A stretch of 64,000 nucleotides of DNA from the NCBI GenBank assembly GCA_030583605.1, contig CP129466.1, forward strand, positions 2,735,001 through 2,799,000. Direction: 5' to 3'. Below are positions 1 through 7,105 of the stretch, piece after piece. The first letter of the stretch is position 1, and each line of letters opens with the position of its first letter. The notes beneath the pieces are model-generated. The model had not been told where the DNA came from and made no database searches. It worked only from the letters and a program-made list of their open reading frames with translations. This DNA comes from Gammaproteobacteria bacterium. GTDB lineage: Bacteria > Pseudomonadota > Gammaproteobacteria > Steroidobacterales > GCA-2729495. Position numbers and translations under genes: made by a program.

Positions 1-67
1 CCTTCAGTGGCCGGCCGGCGACGAGATTCGCGCTCTCCTCCGCCGGATACCAGAAGTTGATGAACAT
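1..67 (-). CDS. N-terminal fragment of a probable Rieske-type oxygenase/ferredoxin domain protein (runs off the window)
   Basis: An ATG on the minus strand at 67-65 opens a frame reading MFINFWYPAEESANLVAGRP up to the window edge. The opening (Met, then N/F-W-Y-P/V-A, then a run leading to 'L..G.P..') resembles the first residues of Rieske [2Fe-2S] oxygenase alpha subunits of the vanillate demethylase/carotenoid-like type. Only 22 residues are visible, so neither iron-sulfur ligands nor a catalytic domain can be checked. It lies 30 bases downstream of, and on the same strand as, the PNPOx-fold gene, so the two may be cotranscribed. No clear ribosome-binding site is seen. The family call is a weak inference from the start motif. 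Confidence 0.4.
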   Translation of the reverse strand, partial: MFINFWYPAEESANLVAGRPLK

Positions 68-97
68 CGCTCGCGCCGCGCTCGCGAAGGAGTCGCG

Positions 98-616
98 TCA
101 GGGATTGCGCAACCAGACCTGCCGCGGCGAATACCCGTCACGGCGCAGGAAGTGCTCCGTGTATACGATGCGGTCCGGCCGCAGGCGCATGAGCTGGCCC
201 TTTGGCGGCTCATTGATCGGGCGGCCGATCTCGAACGCCGAGGCCGGCCACTTGAACACCTCCATGCCGCGCACCCAGTCCGGCGTGCCCACGTCGAGCA
301 GCGCCGCATTGCCGAACAGCTGGCAGCCCATGGCGCAGGCCCACCCGGCCATCGGGTTGGCCACCGCGAGGCAGATGCGAGGGTCACGCTGCATCGCCTT
401 GAGTTTCGGGCTGTTCGGCTGCGGGAAGACGTAGACATCGAAGCCGTCGGCATAGAACTCGAGCGGGCTCACGATCGGCCCGTTCTTGCCGAGCGTGCCG
501 AGAAAGGCGATGTTGGTAATCGTGAGCACGCGCTCGATGCGGCTCTCGAGATCCTTGCGCGGCAGGGGGGTTTTCGGCCAGTTCTCCGGCTCCAGCCAGC
601 GATGTGCGGCGCTCAT
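98..616 (-). CDS. Pyridoxamine 5'-phosphate oxidase-fold flavin/F420-binding protein
   Basis: This 172-residue cytoplasmic protein has the pattern of the split beta-barrel PNPOx-like family. Residues 20-60 (LESRIERVLTITNIAFLGTL, then GPIVSPLEFYADG) match the usual first strands, where substrate-free 'reads a low-level flavin' enzymes begin. The PQPNSPKLKAMQRDPRICLA stretch is the typical 'K..NL..DPR..L' segment that contacts the cofactor. The family oxidises or reduces small molecules with FMN, FAD or F420; the substrate cannot be told from sequence. The ATG at 616 is preceded by GGGGAG. The gene is followed by a possible Rieske protein start, so a small oxidoreductase operon is likely. It is not a canonical PdxH, because the conserved C-terminal 'RLAP' block of PdxH is absent. 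Confidence 0.75.
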   Translation of the reverse strand: MSAAHRWLEPENWPKTPLPRKDLESRIERVLTITNIAFLGTLGKNGPIVSPLEFYADGFDVYVFPQPNSPKLKAMQRDPRICLAVANPMAGWACAMGCQLFGNAALLDVGTPDWVRGMEVFKWPASAFEIGRPINEPPKGQLMRLRPDRIVYTEHFLRRDGYSPRQVWLRNP

Positions 617-830
617 GGGTTCTCCCCTTGTTATTGGTCTGCGTAACAGATGATGGGCTGGCGTCGATTATGGCATGGCCTGCGGCGCAGCGGCCCTCCT
701 GCGGCAAGCTGCCACCACGCTGGGGACAGGACACAACGCCGCGTTTGTGGCCCGCGCCCACCTCCCCCTATGATCCCGGCCCCGACCGGATTTCGCGGCC
801 GGCGCGAACACTCTCCCAAGGAGCCATTGC

Positions 831-1637
831 ATGAGAACGCTGCTGCTCTCCCTCGCCCCCTGCCTTCTGCTCGGCCTGAGCGTTACCGCCAGCGCCGCAC
901 TCACGGCCGGAAAGACCACGGTGCTGATAACCGGCGCCAATCGCGGCATCGGCCTGGAGTACGTCCGGCAACTCGCCGCGCGCGACTGGAACGTGATTGC
1001 GACCGTGCGGCGCCCCGCCGAAGCGAAAGAACTGCAGGAGATCGCCGCCAGGCACCCCGGCGTGGTGATCGAGCAACTCGACGTCACGGACCATGCCGGG
1101 ATCGACGCGCTGGCGGCAAAGTACCGGGACCAGCCGATCGACATCCTGCTGCTCAACGCCGGGCTCACGCCCACCTATCCGTCGGCCTTCAAGCCGCTCG
1201 CCGGCGTCGACTTCGACATCGCGTTGCAGAGCTTCGAGGTGAACGCGCTCGGCCCGCTGCGGATGGCCCAGGCGTTCATGCCGCAGGTGACCGCCTCCGT
1301 CAAGAAGCAGATCGTGGTGATCTCGAGCAAGGGCGGGTCGTTTGCGGAAAGCCCGAAGTTTCCGATGATGTACGAGTACCGGGGCAGCAAGGCGGCACTC
1401 AACATGTACATGTACACGCTTTCACTCGAAGCACCGAAGAAAGGCGTCACCGTGACACTGCTCTCCCCCGGGCAGGTCAACACCGCGCAGAACCCGGCGC
1501 TCGCGGGAATCAAGCGACCCGGCACCATCGAGGTCGAGGAGAGTGTCGGCAAGATGCTGAAGGTGATCGACACGCTCACGCCGGCCGACAATGGCAAGTT
1601 TCTCGACTACGAGGACCGGCGCGTAATCCCCTGGTGA
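831..1637 (+). CDS. Exported short-chain dehydrogenase/reductase (SDR)
   Basis: This 268-residue protein is a classical SDR. The nucleotide-binding motif TGANRGIG sits at about residues 34-41, the 'LLNAG' stabilising motif near residue 106, and the catalytic YEYRGSKAAL (Tyr...Lys) near residue 181. The order and spacing fit NAD(P)-dependent alcohol/ketone oxidoreductases of the C-factor-like subfamily. Unusually for an SDR, residues 1-22 (MRTLLLSLAPCLLLGLSVTA) form a convincing signal peptide ending in ASA, so the enzyme may be periplasmic. That is odd for an NAD(P)-dependent enzyme. An AAGGAG ribosome-binding site lies 9 bases before the ATG. It is convergent with the cytochrome gene downstream. 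The substrate is unknown. Confidence 0.8.
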   Translation: MRTLLLSLAPCLLLGLSVTASAALTAGKTTVLITGANRGIGLEYVRQLAARDWNVIATVRRPAEAKELQEIAARHPGVVIEQLDVTDHAGIDALAAKYRDQPIDILLLNAGLTPTYPSAFKPLAGVDFDIALQSFEVNALGPLRMAQAFMPQVTASVKKQIVVISSKGGSFAESPKFPMMYEYRGSKAALNMYMYTLSLEAPKKGVTVTLLSPGQVNTAQNPALAGIKRPGTIEVEESVGKMLKVIDTLTPADNGKFLDYEDRRVIPW

Positions 1638-1646
1638 TGCGGTCGC

Positions 1647-1955
1647 TCAGCGGCCGTAAGCCACCACCAGGTAGTCCACGATCGGAGGAACGTCCGCAGG
1701 CCGGATCGGCGCGCCCATCACGCTGACCATCTTGTCGACGATCTTCTGCCAGCCCGCCCGGTCGAGGAACACCGAGTTCATCGGTATGTAGTCGAGGCTG
1801 TGGCACATCACGCAGTTGGCTTCGACCAGCGTGCGCCCCGGGGCGTCGCGCAGGCGAACCTGGCTCTCGTCTGCAGCAGCCGCAAACATGGGCCATGTGG
1901 CAAGCAGCGCAAGCACTGCCGCCGACCGCATCGCCCTGTTGATCGTCATGTCCAT
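1647..1955 (-). CDS. Periplasmic monoheme c-type cytochrome, probable sulfite dehydrogenase subunit B
   Basis: This 102-residue protein has a signal peptide (about residues 3-27) and one heme c motif, CVMCH, near residue 49. A Met-containing loop (IPMNSVF, or MVSVMG) can supply the axial ligand. It starts one base after the stop of the upstream molybdoenzyme gene, so the two are translationally coupled. That arrangement matches SorA-SorB-type sulfite:cytochrome c oxidoreductases, in which the small cytochrome takes electrons from the molybdenum centre in the periplasm. An internal ATG at 1949 is an alternative start. The pairing is strong; the substrate (sulfite) is inferred from the partner. 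Confidence 0.75.
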   Translation of the reverse strand: MDMTINRAMRSAAVLALLATWPMFAAAADESQVRLRDAPGRTLVEANCVMCHSLDYIPMNSVFLDRAGWQKIVDKMVSVMGAPIRPADVPPIVDYLVVAYGR

Positions 1956-1956
1956 G

Positions 1957-3159
1957 TCAGCCGACCTCGATGTCGAGAGCCTGGATGAGGTTGTGGTGGT
2001 AGCCGCCGGGATTGGCGATCAGCGTCGTGCGTTGGGTTTCGCCCGCGCGACTCGTCGCCCGCGCCATGAGGCGAAAGCTGCCCGGGCGCGCCGGGCGGAG
2101 GACGTGGTGCCACTGCCGCCAGGAGTAGCCTCCCGCATCTTCGCCGAGAACTGCGGTATGCCACTGCTGTCCGCCGTCCACCGAAACCTCGACCGTGCGG
2201 ATGCCGCTGCCGGCGTCCCAGGCGATGCCTGCAACCTTGACGTCTGCTCCGGCGGCGAAGCGCTGGCCCGCGGTGATGTTGGTGATGAGCGAGTTGACCA
2301 CCACGCTGGTAATGGGCGTGTTCGCCACGGTGTGTTGTGACGCAAAGCGCGCGGCAGCAGGAAATGCCTCGCTCGGAACGCGGTAGGCGGTTTTCATCCA
2401 GTAGCCGTCGAACGGTTGCGTCACGATATCGATCGTCGTGAGGTGCTTGACCCAGTAAGTGGCCGTCCAGCCCGGCACCACGAGCCGCGCCGGTGCCCCG
2501 TGCCAATGAGGCAGCGGCTCGCCGTTCATCGCCACAGCGACGAGGGTGTGTCCGTCGCGGGCCTTGTCGACCGGAATGCTCTTCATGAAATCGGGCGTGC
2601 CAGGCAACACGCCGGTATCGGCTCCGTTGCAGACGACTTCGAGCGCGCCCTTGCGCACGCCGACGCGGTCGAGCAGGTCGCGCAGCCGCACGCCGCGCCA
2701 GCGCGCGTTGCCCATGGCGCCATAGCCCCACTGGACGCCGGGTGTGCGCGGCTCGAACAGGCCGCGGCGGTTGCCGGAGCATTGGTTCACCGCGCTGACT
2801 TCCACCTGCTCGAAATCGCGCTGCAATTCGTCGAGCGTCAGCTCGCGGGGCGCACCGGACGCATCCCCGCCAATGCGCAGGCGCCACGCGCGCGGGTCGG
2901 GCTGCGCAATCGCGGCGAGGTGATAGCGAACGAAGAACGCGTCGTTCGGCGTGTAGAGTTCGTTGAAGTATTCGAGGGGCGTTTCCAGGTTGGGCGGGCG
3001 GAAGCTGCGCCTGATGAGGGGTTTCTTGCCCGGCAGGGCGTACCGCGGAAGCGGCCCGGCTGGATCGGCCGGCCACTCGCCGGCCGTGAGGCGAGTGAAC
3101 GGCAGGCCCGAGAGCGTAACGCTGGCCATCCCCTTCAGCAGGTCGCGACGTATCGGCAT
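1957..3159 (-). CDS. Sulfite oxidase-family molybdopterin oxidoreductase, catalytic subunit (SorA-like)
   Basis: This 400-residue exported enzyme of the sulfite oxidase/nitrate reductase molybdenum-cofactor family probably oxidises sulfite to sulfate. A Tat-type signal (RRDLLKG at residues 4-10, then a hydrophobic stretch) is expected for export with the folded cofactor. The cofactor-ligating Cys lies in NQCSGNRRG, followed by GAMGNARWRGVRLRDLL, the classic 'G..W.GV.L.DLL' signature. The C-terminal half (about residues 280-395) is the Mo-oxidoreductase dimerisation domain, with VEVSVDGGQQWHTA and the final GETQRTTLIANPGGY-HHNLIQ block. The ATG at 3159 is preferred over an upstream GTG at 3165. 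The next gene is its cytochrome partner. Methionine-sulfoxide reductase MsrP is unlikely because that enzyme pairs with a membrane heme b protein. Confidence 0.83.
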   Translation of the reverse strand: MPIRRDLLKGMASVTLSGLPFTRLTAGEWPADPAGPLPRYALPGKKPLIRRSFRPPNLETPLEYFNELYTPNDAFFVRYHLAAIAQPDPRAWRLRIGGDASGAPRELTLDELQRDFEQVEVSAVNQCSGNRRGLFEPRTPGVQWGYGAMGNARWRGVRLRDLLDRVGVRKGALEVVCNGADTGVLPGTPDFMKSIPVDKARDGHTLVAVAMNGEPLPHWHGAPARLVVPGWTATYWVKHLTTIDIVTQPFDGYWMKTAYRVPSEAFPAAARFASQHTVANTPITSVVVNSLITNITAGQRFAAGADVKVAGIAWDAGSGIRTVEVSVDGGQQWHTAVLGEDAGGYSWRQWHHVLRPARPGSFRLMARATSRAGETQRTTLIANPGGYHHNLIQALDIEVG

Positions 3160-3447
3160 GGGCACCCCCGCAGTTGCCAGCTAGTTTAACCATTTGGCGG
3201 CCACCGGATCGCGAGGCTCGCCGCCCCGTGTTCAGCCGCTACGGCAGCCGCTACAATGCGGCGGTGCCACATAGCGCGCCCGGCGTGGACGCATGCGTGG
3301 CTACAGGGGAGTCGAACGGTGGGAGCCCGGCCTGGCTGGTGACACGATGCGCCTGACGCGGTCAGGCACGTTGGTTCGCGCACGAATGGATGCGCAATTG
3401 ACGGACGGTCTGCGGCGCGGCGCAGGGGACAAAAGGAGAAAGCGAGG

Positions 3448-4515
3448 ATGCTCATGCGAACTGCGATCCTGGCAACGGCTGCCGTTGCAATCGGTTTGAG
3501 TCATTCGACCGCCCATGCGCTCGAGGAGGTCGGCCAGGCCTACATCACGCCCATGGCCACCTACATCAACCCCGACGGCAGCATCAACGGCGATGAACTC
3601 GATGACGGCGTGCAGGGCGGTCAGCTCGCAGTCGGTTTTGCGCTCGAGGAGCACTGGAACATCGAGCTCGCCGTGCAGCGACTCGAACTCGAGGGCAAGG
3701 AGACCAACGCTGACCTGGACCAGACCGGGTTGGTGCTGAACCTGCTCAATGTCTACAACCGCTCCGGCCGCTTCTCGCCCTACCTGATCGGTGGTATCGG
3801 CTACGTCAACAACGATGCGGGCGGTGCCGTCGGCGACGAGGACAACCTCCAGGCGCAGGGCGGCATAGGACTTTTCACGGATCTGTTCGGCGAGCGTGTG
3901 GCGCTGCGTACCGAAGGTCTGTACCGCTGGGAGGATGCTTCCGGCGGAAACATGGACGACTGGTTGGTCAATGTCGGTTTCCAGGTGGCCCTCGGCACGA
4001 AGAAGGCCGAGCCCGTGCCGGAGCCCGCACCGGTCGCGGCTGCTCCGCCGCCGCCCCCACCTCCTCCTCCGCCCCCGCCGCCGGATTCCGACGGCGACGG
4101 CGTGATCGACCCGGTCGACCAGTGCCCCGACACGCCCAGGGGCGAACGCGTCGGCAAGCAGGGCTGTACCTGCGACGTGGTGCGCCAGGTGCAGTTCGCC
4201 TTCGCCTCCGCCGAGCTGACCGACGAAGGCCGCAAGACGCTCGAGGAAGTCGCCGAGACCCTCAATCGCCTGAAGTTCGTCTCCGGCACGGTGGTCGGCC
4301 ACACCGACAGCGTCGGTCCGAAGGACTACAACCAGCGGCTCTCCGAGCGCCGCGCCCAGACGGTGGTCGACTTCCTCACGGCCAAGGGCATTGCCGTTGG
4401 CCGGCTCGAGGCCGCTGGCCGGGGTCTGAGCGAGCCCATCGCGGATAACGCCACGGCCGAGGGCCGCGCGCAGAACCGCCGTGTGGTGCTGAGCCGGACC
4501 GACTGCGACCAGTAG
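3448..4515 (+). CDS. OmpA-family outer membrane protein (beta-barrel, Pro hinge, OmpA-like domain)
   Basis: This 355-residue OmpA/OprF-type protein ties the outer membrane to peptidoglycan. Residues 1-25 form a signal peptide. About 25-185 form an eight-stranded barrel with alternating hydrophobic strands (LAVGFALEEHWNIELAVQRL). A proline tract near residues 198-212 is a hinge, followed by an Asp-rich thrombospondin type-3-like calcium motif (DSDGDGVIDPVDQCPDTPRG). The C-terminal 105 residues form the peptidoglycan-binding OmpA domain, with VVGHTDSVGPKDYNQRLSER and the final GRAQNRRVVL. Two Cys sit in GCTCD at the hinge-domain border. A GGAG lies 10 bases before the ATG; an ATG six bases further in is an alternative. 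A strong terminator follows 26 bases after the stop, so the gene is probably monocistronic. Confidence 0.92.
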   Translation: MLMRTAILATAAVAIGLSHSTAHALEEVGQAYITPMATYINPDGSINGDELDDGVQGGQLAVGFALEEHWNIELAVQRLELEGKETNADLDQTGLVLNLLNVYNRSGRFSPYLIGGIGYVNNDAGGAVGDEDNLQAQGGIGLFTDLFGERVALRTEGLYRWEDASGGNMDDWLVNVGFQVALGTKKAEPVPEPAPVAAAPPPPPPPPPPPPPDSDGDGVIDPVDQCPDTPRGERVGKQGCTCDVVRQVQFAFASAELTDEGRKTLEEVAETLNRLKFVSGTVVGHTDSVGPKDYNQRLSERRAQTVVDFLTAKGIAVGRLEAAGRGLSEPIADNATAEGRAQNRRVVLSRTDCDQ

Positions 4516-4541
4516 CAGCGCGGCACGCACGCCACCTCACC

Positions 4542-4575
4542 AGCCCCGGCCGCCAACGCGGCCGGGGCTTTTTTT
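4542..4575 (+). terminator. Rho-independent terminator of the OmpA-family gene
   Basis: A perfect 12-bp stem (AGCCCCGGCCGC at 4542-4553 with GCGGCCGGGGCT at 4558-4569) closes a CAAC loop and runs into seven T residues. It starts 26 bases after the ompA stop codon. The bases just after the T-run (GGTTCATCGCTGCG) recur almost exactly after the minus-strand terminator near 9.9 kb. Confidence 0.93.
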
Positions 4576-4961
4576 GGTTCATCGCTGCGGGCAGTAGCAC
4601 CCTGTGGGAGACGCTTCAGTGCCGACCGTATATCCGCACGTCGCGGTGGTCGGGACTGAAGTCCCTCCTACACGGCTTCGTTCATCGCCGCGGTCGGCAG
4701 GGGGCCAATTGCAAACGGACATTTACCCCGAACGCAAGCGCCGGCGGGCAGCAGCGACCGAAGTGCATCGCAACATGCGGTGGCCAGTTGCCTCACGGTA
4801 GTCAAGCACCGCGGTCTTCGGTACGCTTCGAGCGGATTCCGTGGCCCGATGAGACGCACGGGTGAACCCAACGACTTCCAGCCGGCCGCAGGCCCGTTGG
4901 CAGCAGCACGAAGCCCCGGCGTCGGCGCCTTCCGAACTTCAACCCTGCAGGAGAGGATGTG
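4576..4961. other. Intergenic region without a gene, upstream of the bufferin cluster
   Basis: No coding frame here has credible composition or a ribosome-binding site. It contains the REP-like inverted pair at 4603-4672. The last 40 bases hold the promoter-proximal leader and the purine-rich ribosome-binding site (AGGAGAGG) of the bufferin precursor. I could not pick a convincing -35/-10 pair by eye. Confidence 0.6.
4603..4672. repeat. REP/BIME-like inverted pair
   Basis: A 25-base unit at 4603-4627 (TGTGGGAGACGCTTCAGTGC...) is the near reverse complement of one at 4648-4672 (GGTCGGGACTGAAGTCCCTC...). The right unit itself folds as GGGACT-GA-AGTCCC. A third, diverged copy lies at 9498-9534. 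The unit 'GTAGGAGGGACTTCAGTCCC' resembles REP sequences common in Xanthomonas/Pseudomonas-type gammaproteobacteria; that identification is from general knowledge, not a search. Confidence 0.75.
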
Positions 4962-5228
4962 ATGAATAAAAAGGCTTTGATGATGTCGGCAGCTGTTGGC
5001 AGCCTCGTCGCCCTGGGCACCATCCCCGCGGCGAGCGCAGCCGACGAGGGCAAAGCCGAGGTGGAGAAGTGCTACGGCGTGGTCAAGGCCGGCCAGAACG
5101 ACTGCGCCAGCCGCGGCCATGGCTGCGCGGGCCAGGCCAAGGCCGACGGCGACGGTGGCGAGTATGTCAACGTCCCGAAGGGCACCTGCGAGAAACTGGT
5201 CAACGGCAGCCTCACCGCCAAGTCGTAA
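4962..5228 (+). CDS. bufA1: Bufferin precursor peptide, DUF2282 family (BufA1-type)
   Basis: This 88-residue precursor has a Sec signal peptide ([20 protein letters not shown], cleavage after ASA near residue 26). The core is short and holds four Cys in the DUF2282 order: [29 protein letters not shown]2282 proteins are the substrates of the neighbouring DUF692/MNIO enzymes, which convert core cysteines to copper-binding heterocycles. The exported products, called bufferins, protect against excess copper in the periplasm. The ATG at 4962 follows an AGGAGAGG site; a GTG three bases upstream is less likely. The next gene starts 10 bases after the stop. Family and neighbours agree well. That this peptide is modified and binds copper is inferred from the family. 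Confidence 0.9.
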   Translation: MNKKALMMSAAVGSLVALGTIPAASAADEGKAEVEKCYGVVKAGQNDCASRGHGCAGQAKADGDGGEYVNVPKGTCEKLVNGSLTAKS

Positions 5229-5238
5229 CGCGAAGCAC

Positions 5239-6108
5239 GTGGGATCTTCGGCTGGTGCAGTCGGGGCGCGGCCGATTCCGGCTGTGGCCGGAATCGGCCT
5301 GCGCGCACTGCACCACGCCGAGTTCCTCCGCGTACAACCGGCCACCGGGTGGGTCGAGGTCCATAGCGAGAATTTTTTCGCGGATGGCGGCGCGGACCTC
5401 GAACTGCTCGAGCAGGTCCGCAGCGCCTACCCGCTGAGCTGTCACGGTGTCGGCCTGTCGCTCGGCTCCACCGACCCGCTCGACGCAGAGCACCTGCGGC
5501 GTCTCGCCCGGCTGGTGCGCCGATTCGAACCGGCACTCGTGTCGGAGCACTGCAGCTTCTCCTCGGTCGACGGGCGCTTCGTCAACGACCTGCTGCCGCT
5601 GCCCTACACGGAGGAGGCGCTCGCTCACATGGTGAGCCGGGTGGGCCAGGTGCAGGAGATTCTCGGTCGCGAGATCCTGATCGAAAATCCATCGAGCTAT
5701 TTCGAGTACAACAACTCGGTGATCCCCGAGTGGGAGTTCCTCGCCGAACTCTCACGTCGCAGCGGCTGCGGGTTGCTTCTCGATGTCAACAATGTCTACG
5801 TCAGCAGTTGCAACAACGGCTTCGACGCGGCCGGGTACCTGAGCAACGTTCCCGGCGAGCGCGTCGGTGAGATCCACCTCGCCGGCTTCAGCATCGAACA
5901 GTTCGGGAACCGGGAGATCCTGGTCGATACGCACAGCGCGCGTGTGCATCAGCCGGTCTGGCAGCTCTACGACCTGGCCATCCGGCTGTTCGGGCGCGTT
6001 CCAACGCTGATCGAATGGGACCTGGACCTTCCCGCCCTCGACGTGCTCGTGGACGAAGCCCGGCACGCCGAGGCCGTGATGGAAGCGCGCGATGCCCGCG
6101 TTGCGTGA
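5239..6108 (+). CDS. bufB: Multinuclear non-heme iron oxidative enzyme (MNIO, DUF692), bufferin-modifying BufB
   Basis: This is a TIM-barrel DUF692 enzyme of about 289 residues, related to MbnB. It uses a di- or tri-iron centre to oxidise cysteines in its precursor peptide. Visible family signatures are GIGLRALHH near residue 18, GWVEVHSENFF near 37, LSCHGVGLSLG near 70, VSEHCSFSS, then ILIENPSSYFEY, LLLDVNNVYVS and GEIHLAGFS, and near the end PTLIEWDLDLP. These contain the His/Glu/Asp/Asn iron ligands. There is no ATG near the domain start. The GTG at 5239, 10 bases after the bufA stop, gives a normal N-terminus, and the open frame further upstream is only read-through in another frame of bufA. 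It overlaps the DUF2063 gene by 17 bases. Confidence 0.9.
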   Translation: MGSSAGAVGARPIPAVAGIGLRALHHAEFLRVQPATGWVEVHSENFFADGGADLELLEQVRSAYPLSCHGVGLSLGSTDPLDAEHLRRLARLVRRFEPALVSEHCSFSSVDGRFVNDLLPLPYTEEALAHMVSRVGQVQEILGREILIENPSSYFEYNNSVIPEWEFLAELSRRSGCGLLLDVNNVYVSSCNNGFDAAGYLSNVPGERVGEIHLAGFSIEQFGNREILVDTHSARVHQPVWQLYDLAIRLFGRVPTLIEWDLDLPALDVLVDEARHAEAVMEARDARVA

Positions 6109-6883
6109 ACTCCAGCGCAGGCTGATCGCGAGCATCCTGGCGGAGGATAACGGCTCCGTCCTGCCCTGGATCGGCGCGCACGGCCTGCCAGCCAGCGAGC
6201 GGCTGAGCGTCTATCGCAACACCTGCCGGGAAAATTTTCTGGTCGCACTCGCGACGGGCTATCCGGTACTGCGGCGGCTGACCGGTGAGGCGTACTTCCG
6301 GCAACTGGCGCAGCAGTATCAGCAAGCACACCCCTCGCCTTCCGGTAACCTCGGGCACGCCGGTGCACGGCTGCCCGGGTTTCTCGGGCAGCGATTCGCG
6401 GCAACGGAGTTTGCCTACTTCGCCGACGTCGCCCGGCTCGAGTGGCTGTGCCAGGAAGTGTTGTCCGCAGCGGATCGCAAACCGCTCGACCTGCAGCGCC
6501 TCGGCGAGGTATCGGCTGCGGATCATGCGCGGTTGCGCTTCACGCTCGATCCGGCAGCGCGCCTTCTCACCTCGCGTTTTCCGGTCGTGACGATCTGGGA
6601 AGCGCACCAGCAACCCGGCGAGCCCGCACCAATCGATCTCGCGACGGGCGGTGAGCAGGCGCTCGTGCAACGCCGCCGCGCCGGGATCACCGTGTTCCGA
6701 CTCCAGCCCGCCGAGTATGCCTGCCTCGACGCGCTGGACCGGAAGCAGCCGCTGGGCGCAGCGATGGAAGACGGACTCCGCGGCGACCCGTCGTTCGACC
6801 TTGGCGCGGCGCTGCGCCGCTGGGCCGAGGCGGGAGTCATCGCCGCGTTTGACCTGCCTGACGAAACCGGCCAAAGCGCGTAA
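6092..6883 (+). CDS. bufC: DUF2063 family MNIO partner protein (BufC)
   Basis: This 263-residue protein begins with the DUF2063 domain: LRELQRRLIASIL, then RLSVYRNTCRENFLVAL, ATGYPVLRRLTGEAYFRQLA, and FADVARLEWLCQE. In bufferin and related clusters this protein partners DUF692 enzymes, probably presenting the precursor peptide or leader to the active site, as MbnC does for MbnB. Its ATG lies inside the end of bufB (17-base overlap), so translation is coupled. The C-terminal 100 residues are less conserved and resemble a winged-helix-like PRTRC/‘MNIO partner’ tail. No DoxX-type membrane gene (often found as a fourth member) follows; the next gene is a porin 222 bases downstream. Confidence 0.88.
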   Translation: MPALRELQRRLIASILAEDNGSVLPWIGAHGLPASERLSVYRNTCRENFLVALATGYPVLRRLTGEAYFRQLAQQYQQAHPSPSGNLGHAGARLPGFLGQRFAATEFAYFADVARLEWLCQEVLSAADRKPLDLQRLGEVSAADHARLRFTLDPAARLLTSRFPVVTIWEAHQQPGEPAPIDLATGGEQALVQRRRAGITVFRLQPAEYACLDALDRKQPLGAAMEDGLRGDPSFDLGAALRRWAEAGVIAAFDLPDETGQSA

Positions 6884-7105
6884 CGGCCGGACCCGGCCCC
6901 ACGGCAGACGACTCCTCTGGAATCGGGCGCTACCGCCAGGCACAGCGCGCGCCGTCCGGCCCTGCTACGTATATCCCGCACTGCAAAAAACACGCTCCGA
7001 AGCGCTGAATAGGCCCGGATCGGTAATGCGATTTGGGGCGCGACTCACCGATTGCGGTGCAACGCACCGCGTGCCACGCGCAACCACAGCATGGAGGGAA
7101 TCAGA

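Noticed and set aside
3301..4530. A 409-codon minus-strand open frame
   Set aside because: Antisense to the OmpA-family gene, which has a signal peptide, hinge, OmpA domain and its own terminator.
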